DNA from: an uncultured Eggerthella sp.
Lineage (GTDB): Bacteria; Actinomycetota; Coriobacteriia; Coriobacteriales; Eggerthellaceae
Reading direction: 5' to 3'
DNA length: 64,000 nt
Assembly: GCA_900542065.1 (NCBI GenBank)
Contig: UQLU01000001.1
Span: 124,001-188,000, forward strand
This document shows positions 53,726 to 61,669 of this stretch, piece after piece (the stretch's first letter is position 1; every line of letters starts with the position of its first letter). The notes under the pieces are model-generated. The model was given only the letters and a program-made list of their open reading frames with translations. It was not told the origin of the DNA and searched no databases. A program made the translations under genes and the position numbers.

Positions 53726-54655
53726 GCAATAAAATGCGGTAAACACTACATTTAAGGTAATTACTTGTGCCATGGCACCATCTCGTGATTTTTGGTTCAG
53801 TGGATTTGCGAAGATAGCGCGTAATGTGGGAAATGCGGCTAGGACAAGCAGGAGGACAAAAGGCATTCCAGGTGCATAGAAAATACCTACGATAGCTATG
53901 ATAATGAGTAACCATACCACTATGGTTGCTTTGTAAGTTTTCATAGCTTTTTCTCTACCGAGAAGCACAGAAAGTGTTTTTCGGTGAGCCTGAATATCTT
54001 TTTCAATATCACAGGTATTGTTGGTAAAGAGAATCATTCCTATGCCAACAATGCAGGGTAGAGATATTAGTAAGACTCGAAGATCAAGTATTCCTGATAA
54101 GGTATAGCAGCTTGCTAGAGTGATTAATCCGCCCATTACAATGCCGCTTACAAATTCACCGATCGGAAGATATGAAATAGGTGTTTTACCTGCTGAATAA
54201 AGAACTACGGTAAGAGCTCCGATAAGGCCTATTACCAAAAGCGGCCAACCAGTAATAACAACTAAATAAATACCTAAAGCGCCTGCTACTACAAGAATTC
54301 CAATAGAATAGAGCAAAACAGTGCGAGGATTTATATTGTTATAAACCAAGACCGCATCAAAGGCATCTTCGGATGAATTATCTAAAGAATCAGTTCCCTT
54401 TTTGTAGTCAAAATAATCGTTGAGAACATTAACGGCTGACTGCATACATACGCTAATAATAAGAAGAATAAGCGCTAAAAAGAAGTTAATGTTTCCTGAA
54501 TAAGTAATGCCAGTATAGGTATAGGCTAGAAGGATAGGTGTCACTGCTGCAACCCAGGTATGGGGCCCTGCAAGCTGGAAAGCTAAAGAAGGACTAAGTG
54601 AGGTGTATTCATTCTTTTGCTTTTTAGCAGAAGGGCGTTGCTGGGGGGTTGGCAT
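53687..54655 (-). CDS. menA: UbiA prenyltransferase, likely 1,4-dihydroxy-2-naphthoate octaprenyltransferase
   Basis: 322 residues with about nine membrane segments. The first Asp-rich motif is NDYFDYKKGTD (~residues 79-89), the second DIEKD in NNTCDIEKDIQAHRKTL. MenA joins a prenyl chain to DHNA in menaquinone synthesis; this short family and TWVAAVTPILLAY near the N-terminus fit MenA. 30 bp after a hotdog thioesterase in the same direction. The 3' end overlaps gluQ. Confidence 0.88.
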   Translation of the reverse strand: MPTPQQRPSAKKQKNEYTSLSPSLAFQLAGPHTWVAAVTPILLAYTYTGITYSGNINFFLALILLIISVCMQSAVNVLNDYFDYKKGTDSLDNSSEDAFDAVLVYNNINPRTVLLYSIGILVVAGALGIYLVVITGWPLLVIGLIGALTVVLYSAGKTPISYLPIGEFVSGIVMGGLITLASCYTLSGILDLRVLLISLPCIVGIGMILFTNNTCDIEKDIQAHRKTLSVLLGREKAMKTYKATIVVWLLIIIAIVGIFYAPGMPFVLLLVLAAFPTLRAIFANPLNQKSRDGAMAQVITLNVVFTAFYCLALAVSTFIVWM

Positions 54656-54685
54656 AACACCTATCCTTTCAGAGGTAAATAGTAT

Positions 54686-55087
54686 CTAGTTCCAGGTTTC
54701 TTTGCGATAGCCTGTGCAGCGCATTACGCAAAGCAATTTGCCGTTTTGGTCATGCATTTCGATAACATTGCGAACAATCTTGCGAGCGCGGGATACTTCT
54801 GTGCAGGTAGCAGTAACCGTATCACCGAGTTTTGCTGATGCAATAAAGTCGATAGAAGCATCTAAGGTAACAACGCCATTGGTGATGTATTGGTTGCAAG
54901 CACCAAAGGTAAAATCACCTAAGGTGAAGTAAACGCCACCCATAGGGATGTCAAGGCCATTAAGGAATGACTCTTCAATGGTCATCTGTGCTTTAGCATA
55001 ATTTTCGCCTAATTCAGTAACGACCATTCCGTTTTTAGCGGCAAAGCGATCACCTTTGCAATACGGATCTGGTTCGGTCTTAATCAT
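54686..55087 (-). CDS. Hotdog-fold thioesterase (PaaI-like)
   Basis: 133 residues of the PaaI/hotdog thioesterase type: NGMVVTELGENYAKAQMTIEESFLNGLDIPMGGVYFTLGDFTFG, where Asp of LGDF matches the catalytic acid position and the usual H-G-G reads M-G-G. Adjacent to menA, so hydrolysis of DHNA-CoA is a plausible role; a general aryl-CoA thioesterase acting on products of the PaaK/IOR block is the alternative. AAGGAG lies 5 nt before ATG. Confidence 0.85.
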   Translation of the reverse strand: MIKTEPDPYCKGDRFAAKNGMVVTELGENYAKAQMTIEESFLNGLDIPMGGVYFTLGDFTFGACNQYITNGVVTLDASIDFIASAKLGDTVTATCTEVSRARKIVRNVIEMHDQNGKLLCVMRCTGYRKETWN

Positions 55088-55269
55088 GAGGACTCCTTGT
55101 CTTAGTTAATACTAAAGTTGCATACACACAAGAGAAGATGTTAGCACCTAAATCGCAAAAACGGGAAAGTAATTTCCAGGTTTACATAACATATATTATC
55201 AACACTTATATAAAGAGAAATTAGCTTTGAATGGTGAAAGATAAGCAAATGCAGCTAAAATTCAAACGA

Positions 55270-55282
55270 GGCTCTGAGAGCC
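55270..55282 (-). terminator. Possible weak terminator after dut
   Basis: GGCTCT-G-AGAGCC palindrome, followed on the minus strand by TCGTTTGAATTTT. It lies 46 bp beyond the dut stop. The rest of the 55088-55328 gap shows no gene or tRNA. Confidence 0.35.
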
Positions 55283-55328
55283 GTTCTAAGGCCCGATCTT
55301 ATAGTAAGACGACTACTTATACGTCGAT

Positions 55329-55793
55329 TTAGCTGTTTTTAGCAACACCACTAGAGCCAAAACCGCCTATTCCTCGATCTGAATCATTAAGCTGAGCAAC
55401 TTCTGTAAAGTTAAGTGATTCGACTTTCATAATAACGAGCTGAGCAATGCGATCTCCAACGTGGATTGATATTGGAGTTTTAGGATCAAGGTTAATTGCT
55501 ATAACTTTAAGTTCGCCACGATAATTACTATCAATTAAACCTGGCGCATTAACAATAGATAATCCTTGTTTGATGGCAAGGCCACTTCGTGGTACTACAA
55601 AGCCAGCATATCCGAGTGGAATTTCAATTGCTAAACCAGTTGGAATAAGAGCACGTTCAAATGGTTGTAAAGTAAGCTCTTCGGTGGCACATAGGTCATA
55701 TCCCGCATCACCTATATAAGCATTTTTTGGAATAATGGCGTTATCGCTTAGTCGTTTAGTTGGAATGGTATGAACTTCAGGATTACTGGTCAT
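55329..55793 (-). CDS. dut: dUTP diphosphatase
   Basis: 154 residues with all five trimeric dUTPase motifs: AGYDLCA, PRSGLAIKQG, GLIDSNYRGELKV (Asp and Tyr for uracil recognition), GDRIAQLVI and RGIGGFGSSG. Converts dUTP to dUMP, keeping uracil out of DNA and feeding thymidylate synthesis. Starts 3 bp after the nrdR stop, so the two are one transcript linking dNTP control. Confidence 0.96.
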   Translation of the reverse strand: MTSNPEVHTIPTKRLSDNAIIPKNAYIGDAGYDLCATEELTLQPFERALIPTGLAIEIPLGYAGFVVPRSGLAIKQGLSIVNAPGLIDSNYRGELKVIAINLDPKTPISIHVGDRIAQLVIMKVESLNFTEVAQLNDSDRGIGGFGSSGVAKNS

Positions 55794-55796
55794 AGA

Positions 55797-56240
55797 TTAA
55801 AACCCTTTCAAAGCTTCTTTAAATTCGTCAATATTTTTGAAGTCTTTATAGACGCTCGCAAATCTAATATAGGCAACTTCATCAACATCTGCGAGACGTT
55901 CTAATGCCATATCTCCAAGTGCTTTTGAGGTGATTTCGCGTGTAGATTCACTGCGTAAATCGGCTTCGATATTATCGATGAGTTTATAGATTTGTTCAGG
56001 TGAAACAGGTCGTTTTGCACAAGCAATAAGTAAACCACGGAATAATTTATCCCTATTGTAGGCCTCAGACGAGCCGTCAGATTTGATAATTAATAAAGGA
56101 CTGTTTTCTGTTCTTTCATAGGTGGTAAAACGAGCACCACAAGAGAGGCATTCTCTTCTGCGTCGAATTGAAGATCCTTCTTCGACAGGACGCGAATCAA
56201 CTACTTTTGATTCCTGGTAGCCACAAGATGGACAACGCAT
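55797..56240 (-). CDS. nrdR: Transcriptional repressor NrdR
   Basis: NrdR is a zinc-ribbon/ATP-cone repressor of ribonucleotide reductase genes. 147 residues: MRCPSCGYQESKVVDSRPVEEGSSIRRRRECLSCGARFTTYER (zinc ribbon), then the ATP-cone (LIIKSDGSSEAYNRDKLFRGLLIACAKRPV). Preceded by AAGGAG. Upstream of dut and near lexA, a common neighbourhood in actinobacteria. Confidence 0.97.
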   Translation of the reverse strand: MRCPSCGYQESKVVDSRPVEEGSSIRRRRECLSCGARFTTYERTENSPLLIIKSDGSSEAYNRDKLFRGLLIACAKRPVSPEQIYKLIDNIEADLRSESTREITSKALGDMALERLADVDEVAYIRFASVYKDFKNIDEFKEALKGF

Positions 56241-56297
56241 AAGTACTCCTTATAAAGTGTTTCTTATGCAAGTATACAAGATATTGTGGTTAATTCC

Positions 56298-56630
56298 TTA
56301 TGCGCCGATAAGAATAACTGTTAATGCAAATAATGTGCAAGCAAAGAAACTCTTTAAGAAAATGCGCTGATCGGTCTTGGAAAGACTTGCATGACGCTTT
56401 GTTGCGTATGGAATGGATCCAAGCAAAGGATCATTCTTGATACGAGTATATAAATCCGATTTTGGTTGACGTGTAGTCTTATTATAATTTGTCGTATGAG
56501 TACGATATGCGCCTTGAGAATCAGAAATTAAATCCTCGATGGAAATGATAGGTGTCTTCTGAGGTGCGAGTTGATCTGGCTGCAGTGCCGCACTGCCTTC
56601 TACGCGATATTGCATATATTCTTTTCCCAT
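56298..56630 (-). CDS. LexA-controlled tail-anchored membrane protein (candidate SOS division inhibitor)
   Basis: 110 residues from ATG at 56630, which has a strong AAGGAGGA ribosome site; the longer frame from 56714 would run through the promoter. Residues 1-88 are polar and basic (PIISIEDLISDSQGAYRTHTTNYNK, TRIKNDPLLGSIPYATKR) with no LysM or known domain. Residues 90-109 are a single hydrophobic helix at the very C-terminus (IFLKSFFACTLFALTVILIG), so the protein is tail-anchored with its bulk inside the cell. It is divergent from lexA and shares its SOS operators. YneA, DivS and ChiZ occupy this position in other Gram-positives and arrest division, but no sequence similarity to them is evident. 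Function is inferred from position and control only. Confidence 0.8.
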   Translation of the reverse strand: MGKEYMQYRVEGSAALQPDQLAPQKTPIISIEDLISDSQGAYRTHTTNYNKTTRQPKSDLYTRIKNDPLLGSIPYATKRHASLSKTDQRIFLKSFFACTLFALTVILIGA

Positions 56631-56644
56631 GACAGTCCTCCTTG

Positions 56645-56673
56645 TTGGCATGGAACTTTTGTTCGTGTATACT
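56645..56673 (+). promoter_or_regulatory. lexA promoter with SOS box in the spacer
   Basis: TTGGCA (56645-56650) and TATACT (56668-56673) with a 17-bp spacer: near-consensus. The SOS box GGAACTTTTGTTCG (56652-56665) fills the spacer, so LexA binding would block RNA polymerase. Confidence 0.85.
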
Positions 56674-56721
56674 GTAATTCGAACATATGTTCTTGTCAAT
56701 AAAAAAGCGAACAAAAGTTCG
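56652..56721. promoter_or_regulatory. Three LexA (SOS) boxes
   Basis: The Gram-positive consensus is CGAAC-N4-GTTCG. Box 1: GGAACTTTTGTTCG (56652-56665, one mismatch). Box 2: CGAACATATGTTCT (56680-56693, one mismatch). Box 3: CGAACAAAAGTTCG (56708-56721, perfect). The spacing is 28 bp centre to centre for both pairs, so the sites lie nearly in register on the helix. They cover both divergent promoters. Confidence 0.95.
56671..56699 (-). promoter_or_regulatory. Minus-strand promoter for the tail-anchored protein
   Basis: Read on the minus strand: TTGACA (56699-56694), 17-bp spacer, TACAGT (56676-56671). SOS box 2 lies inside the spacer and box 1 near the start of transcription. The -10 overlaps the -10 of the lexA promoter on the other strand, so the two polymerases compete as well. 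Confidence 0.75.
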
Positions 56722-56740
56722 TATAAGGAAAGGATTTATC

Positions 56741-57373
56741 ATGGCGGCACCTTTAACTAAACGCCAACGTTCTGTTTATGACTTCATTGAATCGTATATC
56801 CATGAAAAGGGTTTTGGACCTACTGTTCGTGAAATTGCAGAAGCAGTAAACCTTTCCTCCCCTTCCACCGTTCATGTACATTTAAAAACGCTTGAAGAAA
56901 AGGGTTACATTGTTCGCGACCCATTAAAATCGCGCTCTATCGCACTCCCTCATAGCGAAGAGTCAGATATGTCGTATGGCTCTGAAGCTTTTGATAACAC
57001 GCTTTCATTGCCCTTGGTTGGTAATGTTGCTGCAGGTGAACCAATTCTTGCTGAACAAAACATTGAAACTACTATGACCTTACCTACCGAATTGGTAGGA
57101 GATGCAGCTTCGTTCATTTTGGCTGTTCATGGCGATTCTATGATTGAAATCGGCATAAATGATGGCGATTATGTCGTGGTAAAACAACAAAACGTAGCTA
57201 ACAATGGTGAAATTGTTGTTGCTCTTATTGAAGATGGTGCTACGGTTAAGCGTTTTTACAAGGAAGCAGATCACATTCGATTGCAGCCAGAAAATTCTTC
57301 AATGGAGCCTATTATTACGCGTGATTGCGCAATTGTTGGCAAGGTTGTAGCAGTATTGCGTAAGGTGTATTAG
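56741..57373 (+). CDS. lexA: SOS repressor LexA
   Basis: 210 residues. N-terminal winged helix: KRQRSVYDFIESYIHEKGFGPTVREIAEAVNLSSPSTVHVHLKTLEEKGYI. The self-cleavage site is Ala-Gly in NVAAGEP (~98-99); the catalytic Ser is in HGDSMIE (~133) and the Lys in TVKRFY (~169). RecA-stimulated cleavage would derepress SOS genes. AAGGAAAGG precedes ATG. Controlled by its own boxes upstream. Confidence 0.97.
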   Translation: MAAPLTKRQRSVYDFIESYIHEKGFGPTVREIAEAVNLSSPSTVHVHLKTLEEKGYIVRDPLKSRSIALPHSEESDMSYGSEAFDNTLSLPLVGNVAAGEPILAEQNIETTMTLPTELVGDAASFILAVHGDSMIEIGINDGDYVVVKQQNVANNGEIVVALIEDGATVKRFYKEADHIRLQPENSSMEPIITRDCAIVGKVVAVLRKVY

Positions 57374-57427
57374 TACATTCATCAAGTGAGTTTTAATAGC
57401 TCTTAATGAACGCAACTGAAGCAGTGT

Positions 57428-58750
57428 TTATTCTGATGTAATTCGATATTCATTAAGGCGTGATAGGGCTTGTTTTCCTGCGCGTAGAACAAGTCTTGTC
57501 CCCTGCTCTTCATAGCTTTCGTTCAAGATAGTGCATCGCTGATGCGCAAACGAGACAATATTGCCTTTTTGATAAGGGATTAGAACTTCTATGAGTTCGT
57601 CTTGGGCAGAAGCGACTAACCCAATTCGATGAATAAGCTCATCAAGACCTTCTCCTGTTTTTGTTGAGGTAAATACCGCATGAGGAAAACGAGTTGCAAG
57701 AGCGCTATATTGCAACTCCCCTAGTAAATCCTTTTTATTGAATACTTCAATTCTTCCTATTTCATGCGCGCCAATTTGCTCTAAAACCATATTTACGGTA
57801 TCGATCTGACGTGAATGTTGAGGGTCTGATGCGTCAACTACATGTAAAATTAAATCGGCACCATTAATTTCATCAAGAGTGGATTTAAAAGCCTCAACCA
57901 AGGTGGTAGGAAGCTTCTGAATAAATCCAACCGTATCGGTTAAGGTAATTTCTCTACCTTCAGGTAATACTAACTGCCTGGTAGTTGAATCGAGCGTGGC
58001 GAATAATTTGTCGTAGCTTAAAACATCCGATCCCGTAATTGCATTAAGAAGGCTAGACTTTCCTGCATTGGTATAGCCTGCAAGCGCAACTTTAAAGACG
58101 CCTGATTCTTTACGACGTTTTCTTTGAAGGTCACGTTTTTTAGATACGTTTGCTAATTCGCGTTTAATTGAGGTAATACGATTTCTAATTAACCTTCGGT
58201 CAACTTCGAGCTGACTTTCACCTTCGCCGAAACGCGAACCAACGCCACCACCCATACGATTAGAAGCTAAATGGGCCCACATTCCTCGTAATCGTGGATA
58301 AAGATACTGGTTTTGAGCCAGTTTGACCTGAAGGCGACCTTCTTTGCTGGTTGCGTGAAGTGCAAAAATGTCCAAGATAAGGGCTGTGCGATCGATTACT
58401 TTAACGTCTTTTCCTACCACTTTTTCTAAGTTGGATTGCTGCGAAGGCGTTAGTTCGTCATCAAAAATAACGACATCTGCGGCATACGTACGACAAAGCG
58501 AAGCAATTTCTTCTGCCTTACCACTACCCACAAAGGTTCTTGGGTTTGGTGATTCAAGTTTTTGCGAGGTCTTAGCAACCATATCAGCACCAGCAGTCCA
58601 GGCAAGACGTTCTAGCTCTGCGAGTGACGATTCAAGGCTCCATTCTTGATTTGGACGATCGACACCAACCAAAATTGCACGTTCTCGTGGTTTTTCAATG
58701 ATAGTCGATGGGCCATGTTGCTTAACTTCATCGAAAACGTATTCAGCCAT
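57428..58750 (-). CDS. hflX: GTPase HflX
   Basis: HflX is a ribosome-splitting GTPase acting on stalled or heat-damaged ribosomes. 440 residues from MAEYVFDEVK: N-terminal HflX domain (ERAILVGVD, LAWTAGADMVAKT, PRTFVGSGKAEEI, VVIFDDELTPSQQSNLE), the Gly-rich linker (GGGVGSRFGEGESQLEVDRR), and G domain (GYTNAGKSSLLNAI, DTVGFIQKLP, NKKD). The frame could start at 58798, but that would overlap miaA; 58750 leaves a 7-bp gap. Last gene of the miaB-miaA-hflX run. Confidence 0.95.
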   Translation of the reverse strand: MAEYVFDEVKQHGPSTIIEKPRERAILVGVDRPNQEWSLESSLAELERLAWTAGADMVAKTSQKLESPNPRTFVGSGKAEEIASLCRTYAADVVIFDDELTPSQQSNLEKVVGKDVKVIDRTALILDIFALHATSKEGRLQVKLAQNQYLYPRLRGMWAHLASNRMGGGVGSRFGEGESQLEVDRRLIRNRITSIKRELANVSKKRDLQRKRRKESGVFKVALAGYTNAGKSSLLNAITGSDVLSYDKLFATLDSTTRQLVLPEGREITLTDTVGFIQKLPTTLVEAFKSTLDEINGADLILHVVDASDPQHSRQIDTVNMVLEQIGAHEIGRIEVFNKKDLLGELQYSALATRFPHAVFTSTKTGEGLDELIHRIGLVASAQDELIEVLIPYQKGNIVSFAHQRCTILNESYEEQGTRLVLRAGKQALSRLNEYRITSE

Positions 58751-58757
58751 ACATACA

Positions 58758-59705
58758 CTACTTTCGAAGATTAATGCATTGATTGTTGTAGTTATCAATG
58801 ATAATCGAAACTATTTGTTCCCTAGATAAGGTATCAGCATCAAGCATTGTAAGTCGAGAATCTCTTCTAAGCCAGGTTCTTTGTCGTTTTGCGTAACGAC
58901 GAGTAGCAGTTTTAATTTGTTCAATTGCTTCATCTTGGGTAATGTCCCCATCAAGATAAGAAACTATCTCTTTATATCCAATTGCTTGCGGTGCGGTAAG
59001 AGCGCTTCTGAACCCGCTGTTAAGTAAGGTTTGCACCTCTTCTATTAACCCTTGCTCAACCATCTTGTCGACACGTTCATTGATGCGATCCGTAAGTATT
59101 TTTGGATCTCGCTTAAGGCCAAAACGCAGTGATGGAACAACCTCTGGCAACTGTTTTATATTTTTAACTTGGTCGGCATACGAAATCCCTTGTGCATGCA
59201 TTTCAAGTGCACGAATAACACGCCGAGTGTTGTTGACATGGAGGATTTCAGCTGACTTGGGGTCTATATTGTGAAGTATGTCCCAAACCGCTTGATTTCC
59301 TTCGTTTTGTGCTATTTGCTCGTATTTAGCTCTTACAGGATTATCAATTTGGTCGCCCTTTGGAAATCGCATATCTTCTAATGCTGCTTGAACATACAGT
59401 CCTGTTCCGCCGCATAAAAGAGCCACTTTTCCCTGCGCGCTAATGAATGAAAAGCATTCACGAGCCATTTTCTGGAACACTTGAGCAGAAAAAGGTTCAC
59501 CAGGATCAAGGATATCGATTAAATGATGTGGAACAAGACGCTCAGTTATAGGTACTTTAGCAGTACCTATATCCATTCCTCTGTAGACTTGCATGGAATC
59601 AGCAGATACCACTTCCCCATTCAAGGCAAGCGCGACTTGTTGGGCAATTTCTGATTTACCCGATGCAGTAGGTCCAAGAATTGCTATAACGAAAGCATTA
59701 TCCAC
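58758..59705 (-). CDS. miaA: tRNA dimethylallyltransferase
   Basis: MiaA prenylates A37 of tRNAs reading U-starting codons. 315 residues from GTG at 59705: P-loop GPTASGKSEIA, ISADSMQVYRGMDIGTAK-type region (VSADSMQVYRGMDIG), VPHHLIDI, LLCGGTGLYVQA and RRYAKRQRTWLRR near the end. The GTG overlaps the miaB stop (TAGTG), so translation is coupled; a TTG at 59732 would add nine residues. Confidence 0.95.
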   Translation of the reverse strand: MDNAFVIAILGPTASGKSEIAQQVALALNGEVVSADSMQVYRGMDIGTAKVPITERLVPHHLIDILDPGEPFSAQVFQKMARECFSFISAQGKVALLCGGTGLYVQAALEDMRFPKGDQIDNPVRAKYEQIAQNEGNQAVWDILHNIDPKSAEILHVNNTRRVIRALEMHAQGISYADQVKNIKQLPEVVPSLRFGLKRDPKILTDRINERVDKMVEQGLIEEVQTLLNSGFRSALTAPQAIGYKEIVSYLDGDITQDEAIEQIKTATRRYAKRQRTWLRRDSRLTMLDADTLSREQIVSIIIDNYNNQCINLRK

Positions 59706-61132
59706 TAAAGAACCTTGCCTCGTAGGTACCAAGCACGAGCCTGCTCAATTTGGATGGGGATAATAGTTCCTTTAAGTTGGTCTATACTGCAACCTTCAGG
59801 TATAGGCGCATGGACAGTCTGATTCTTAGGACTGCGACCGGTTAATATATCGTTCTTGCGTTTTGAACAGCCCTCAACAAGGACAGGAACAACCTCATTC
59901 ACATCTGTCTGATTTACTTCAAAAGCTCTCTCTTGGACAAGATCAACCAATCGATCAAATCGATTTTGAATGACCTCATGAGGTGTTGAATCTTCCATGC
60001 GTGCCGCAGGAGTACCTTCTCTTTTAGAGTAAAGAAAGGTAAAGACCTGATGATACCCTACCTGATTAATGAGATCGTAGGTTTGCTCAAAGTCTTCTTC
60101 AGTTTCGCCCGGGAAACCTACAATGACATCAGTAGACAGAGCGATGTCAGGACGAACGGAGCGAAGTTTATCGATAATAGATAAATAATGTTCGCGCGTG
60201 TAGCGTCTGTTCATTGCTTTTAAGATTCGATTAGAACCTGATTGTACGGGCAGATGAAGTGCAGGCATAAGGTTATCTAATTCACCAAATGCTTTGATTA
60301 CTTCATCGTTGAGGTCTTTAGGATGAGATGTCGCAAAGCGGATTCGTTCAATTCCTGTGTCCGCGACCGCATAAAGCAATTTTGCGAAGGTGGGTTCGCC
60401 ATATAAATCACGGCCATATGAATTTACGTTTTGCCCCAATAAGGTAATTTCCTTAACTCCATCGGCGCAAAGAGATTTTGCATCGGTAACAATATCTTCC
60501 AGAGTGCGTGATTTTTCTCTTCCTCGTACATAAGGAACAATACAGTAGGTGCAGAAATTATTGCAGCCTATAGAAATAGGAAGCCAAGCGGACCATTGTG
60601 ACTCACGCTGGCTAGGAAAATCAGTTGGAAATGTGGATGCTTCATCAAGTACTTCAACATGATGTCCGCCTGAGGTAAGAGTTTCATGAATTAACTTGGG
60701 AAGACTTCCAAGGTTAAAGGTGCCAAAAACTACGTCAACATGCGGCAACTTATGAGTAAGTTCTTCGCGATCACGTTGTCCAATACACCCGCCAATAACA
60801 ACAACACGTTTAGAAACAGGAGCATTGTCTCTAAGTGGAATATTCTTCAAGGAAGCTACTTGTCCCATAAGTCGAATATCCGCAGCTTCTCGTACGCAGC
60901 AAGTAACGAAAATTACGATGTCCGATTCCCCGACTGTTTGTACTTGACTAGAGCCAAGAGCACTTAGCATGCCTACGATTCGTTCAGAGTCATGCTTATT
61001 CATTTGACAGCCAAATGTTACGACATGGAAAGTAGTTCCTTTTAGCGAGGTATAAGGAGAGTCTTCCCAGTCCAAAATAGTGGAAAGCGGAGATTGTTGA
61101 GATGGGTTAGACGAAGATTGATTCGCAGGCAA
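59705..61132 (-). CDS. miaB: tRNA-2-methylthio-N6-dimethylallyladenosine synthase
   Basis: A radical-SAM methylthiotransferase acting on the MiaA product. 475 residues: N-terminal cluster ligands in VVTFGCQMNKHDSERI, FVTCCVREAAD and VVIGGCIGQR; the radical-SAM motif SIGCNNFCTYCIVPYVRGRE; LLGQNVNSYG; and a C-terminal TRAM domain (VLVEGCSKRKNDILTGRSPKNQ). Directly upstream of miaA, so the two steps of ms2i6A are made together. Confidence 0.96.
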   Translation of the reverse strand: MPANQSSSNPSQQSPLSTILDWEDSPYTSLKGTTFHVVTFGCQMNKHDSERIVGMLSALGSSQVQTVGESDIVIFVTCCVREAADIRLMGQVASLKNIPLRDNAPVSKRVVVIGGCIGQRDREELTHKLPHVDVVFGTFNLGSLPKLIHETLTSGGHHVEVLDEASTFPTDFPSQRESQWSAWLPISIGCNNFCTYCIVPYVRGREKSRTLEDIVTDAKSLCADGVKEITLLGQNVNSYGRDLYGEPTFAKLLYAVADTGIERIRFATSHPKDLNDEVIKAFGELDNLMPALHLPVQSGSNRILKAMNRRYTREHYLSIIDKLRSVRPDIALSTDVIVGFPGETEEDFEQTYDLINQVGYHQVFTFLYSKREGTPAARMEDSTPHEVIQNRFDRLVDLVQERAFEVNQTDVNEVVPVLVEGCSKRKNDILTGRSPKNQTVHAPIPEGCSIDQLKGTIIPIQIEQARAWYLRGKVL

Positions 61133-61227
61133 TTAAAACTCTTTTCTTTAGTGATATCGGCAAGACAGCAATCGTACGGAATGAGATTTCAAATAACAAC
61201 CGAACAAAAGATCAAGGAAAGAAAATG

Positions 61228-61545
61228 CTAACTGTGATTTGATACTCGAGGTTCTACGGAAAATCTTATAGCAGTTCTGTATTCACCATCGATAACAATA
61301 TCGGCAAAGGATGGTACGCATACAATTTCAATACCGATAGGCGAAAGAAATCCACGTGATATAGCAATAGCTTTAACGGCTTGATTTACCGCTCCAGCAC
61401 CAACCGATTGAATTTCAACATGAACACCATCTTTTATCATGCCCGCAATAGCACCAGCTACCGAAGCGGGAGACGATTTAGAGGAAACTTTTAAGCATCC
61501 AATTTGTGGTGTTTCGTTTGTTGTGGGGCCTGTAGTATTGCTCAT
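61228..61545 (-). CDS. spoVS: SpoVS family protein
   Basis: 105 residues, the SpoVS/Alba-like core from ~17: LKVSSKSSPASVAGAIAGMIKDG, EIQSVGAGAVNQAVKAIAISRGFL, IEIVCVPSFADIVIDGEYRTAIRFSVEPR. SpoVS affects spore coat and septation in Bacillus but is also widespread in non-sporulating bacteria with unknown role, possibly nucleic-acid binding. Stands between a GHKL ATPase gene and miaB; rny-spoVS-miaB linkage recalls the Bacillus rny-ymdB-spoVS-miaB region. Confidence 0.95.
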   Translation of the reverse strand: MSNTTGPTTNETPQIGCLKVSSKSSPASVAGAIAGMIKDGVHVEIQSVGAGAVNQAVKAIAISRGFLSPIGIEIVCVPSFADIVIDGEYRTAIRFSVEPRVSNHS

Positions 61546-61669
61546 AAGTAGTTCTTTCGAGGTACGATAGTTATTGCGTCTATTGTTTATTTTTGTAAGT
61601 AATTTCAGTTGTTTCTGATCGATTTATTTTACTCACTCTGTATCATTCTCGCAAACTAAGTGTTCTAAT

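Noticed and set aside
55088..55328. Possible tRNA near the GGCTCTGAGAGCC palindrome
   Set aside because: No acceptor stem, T-loop or anticodon arm could be formed around it.
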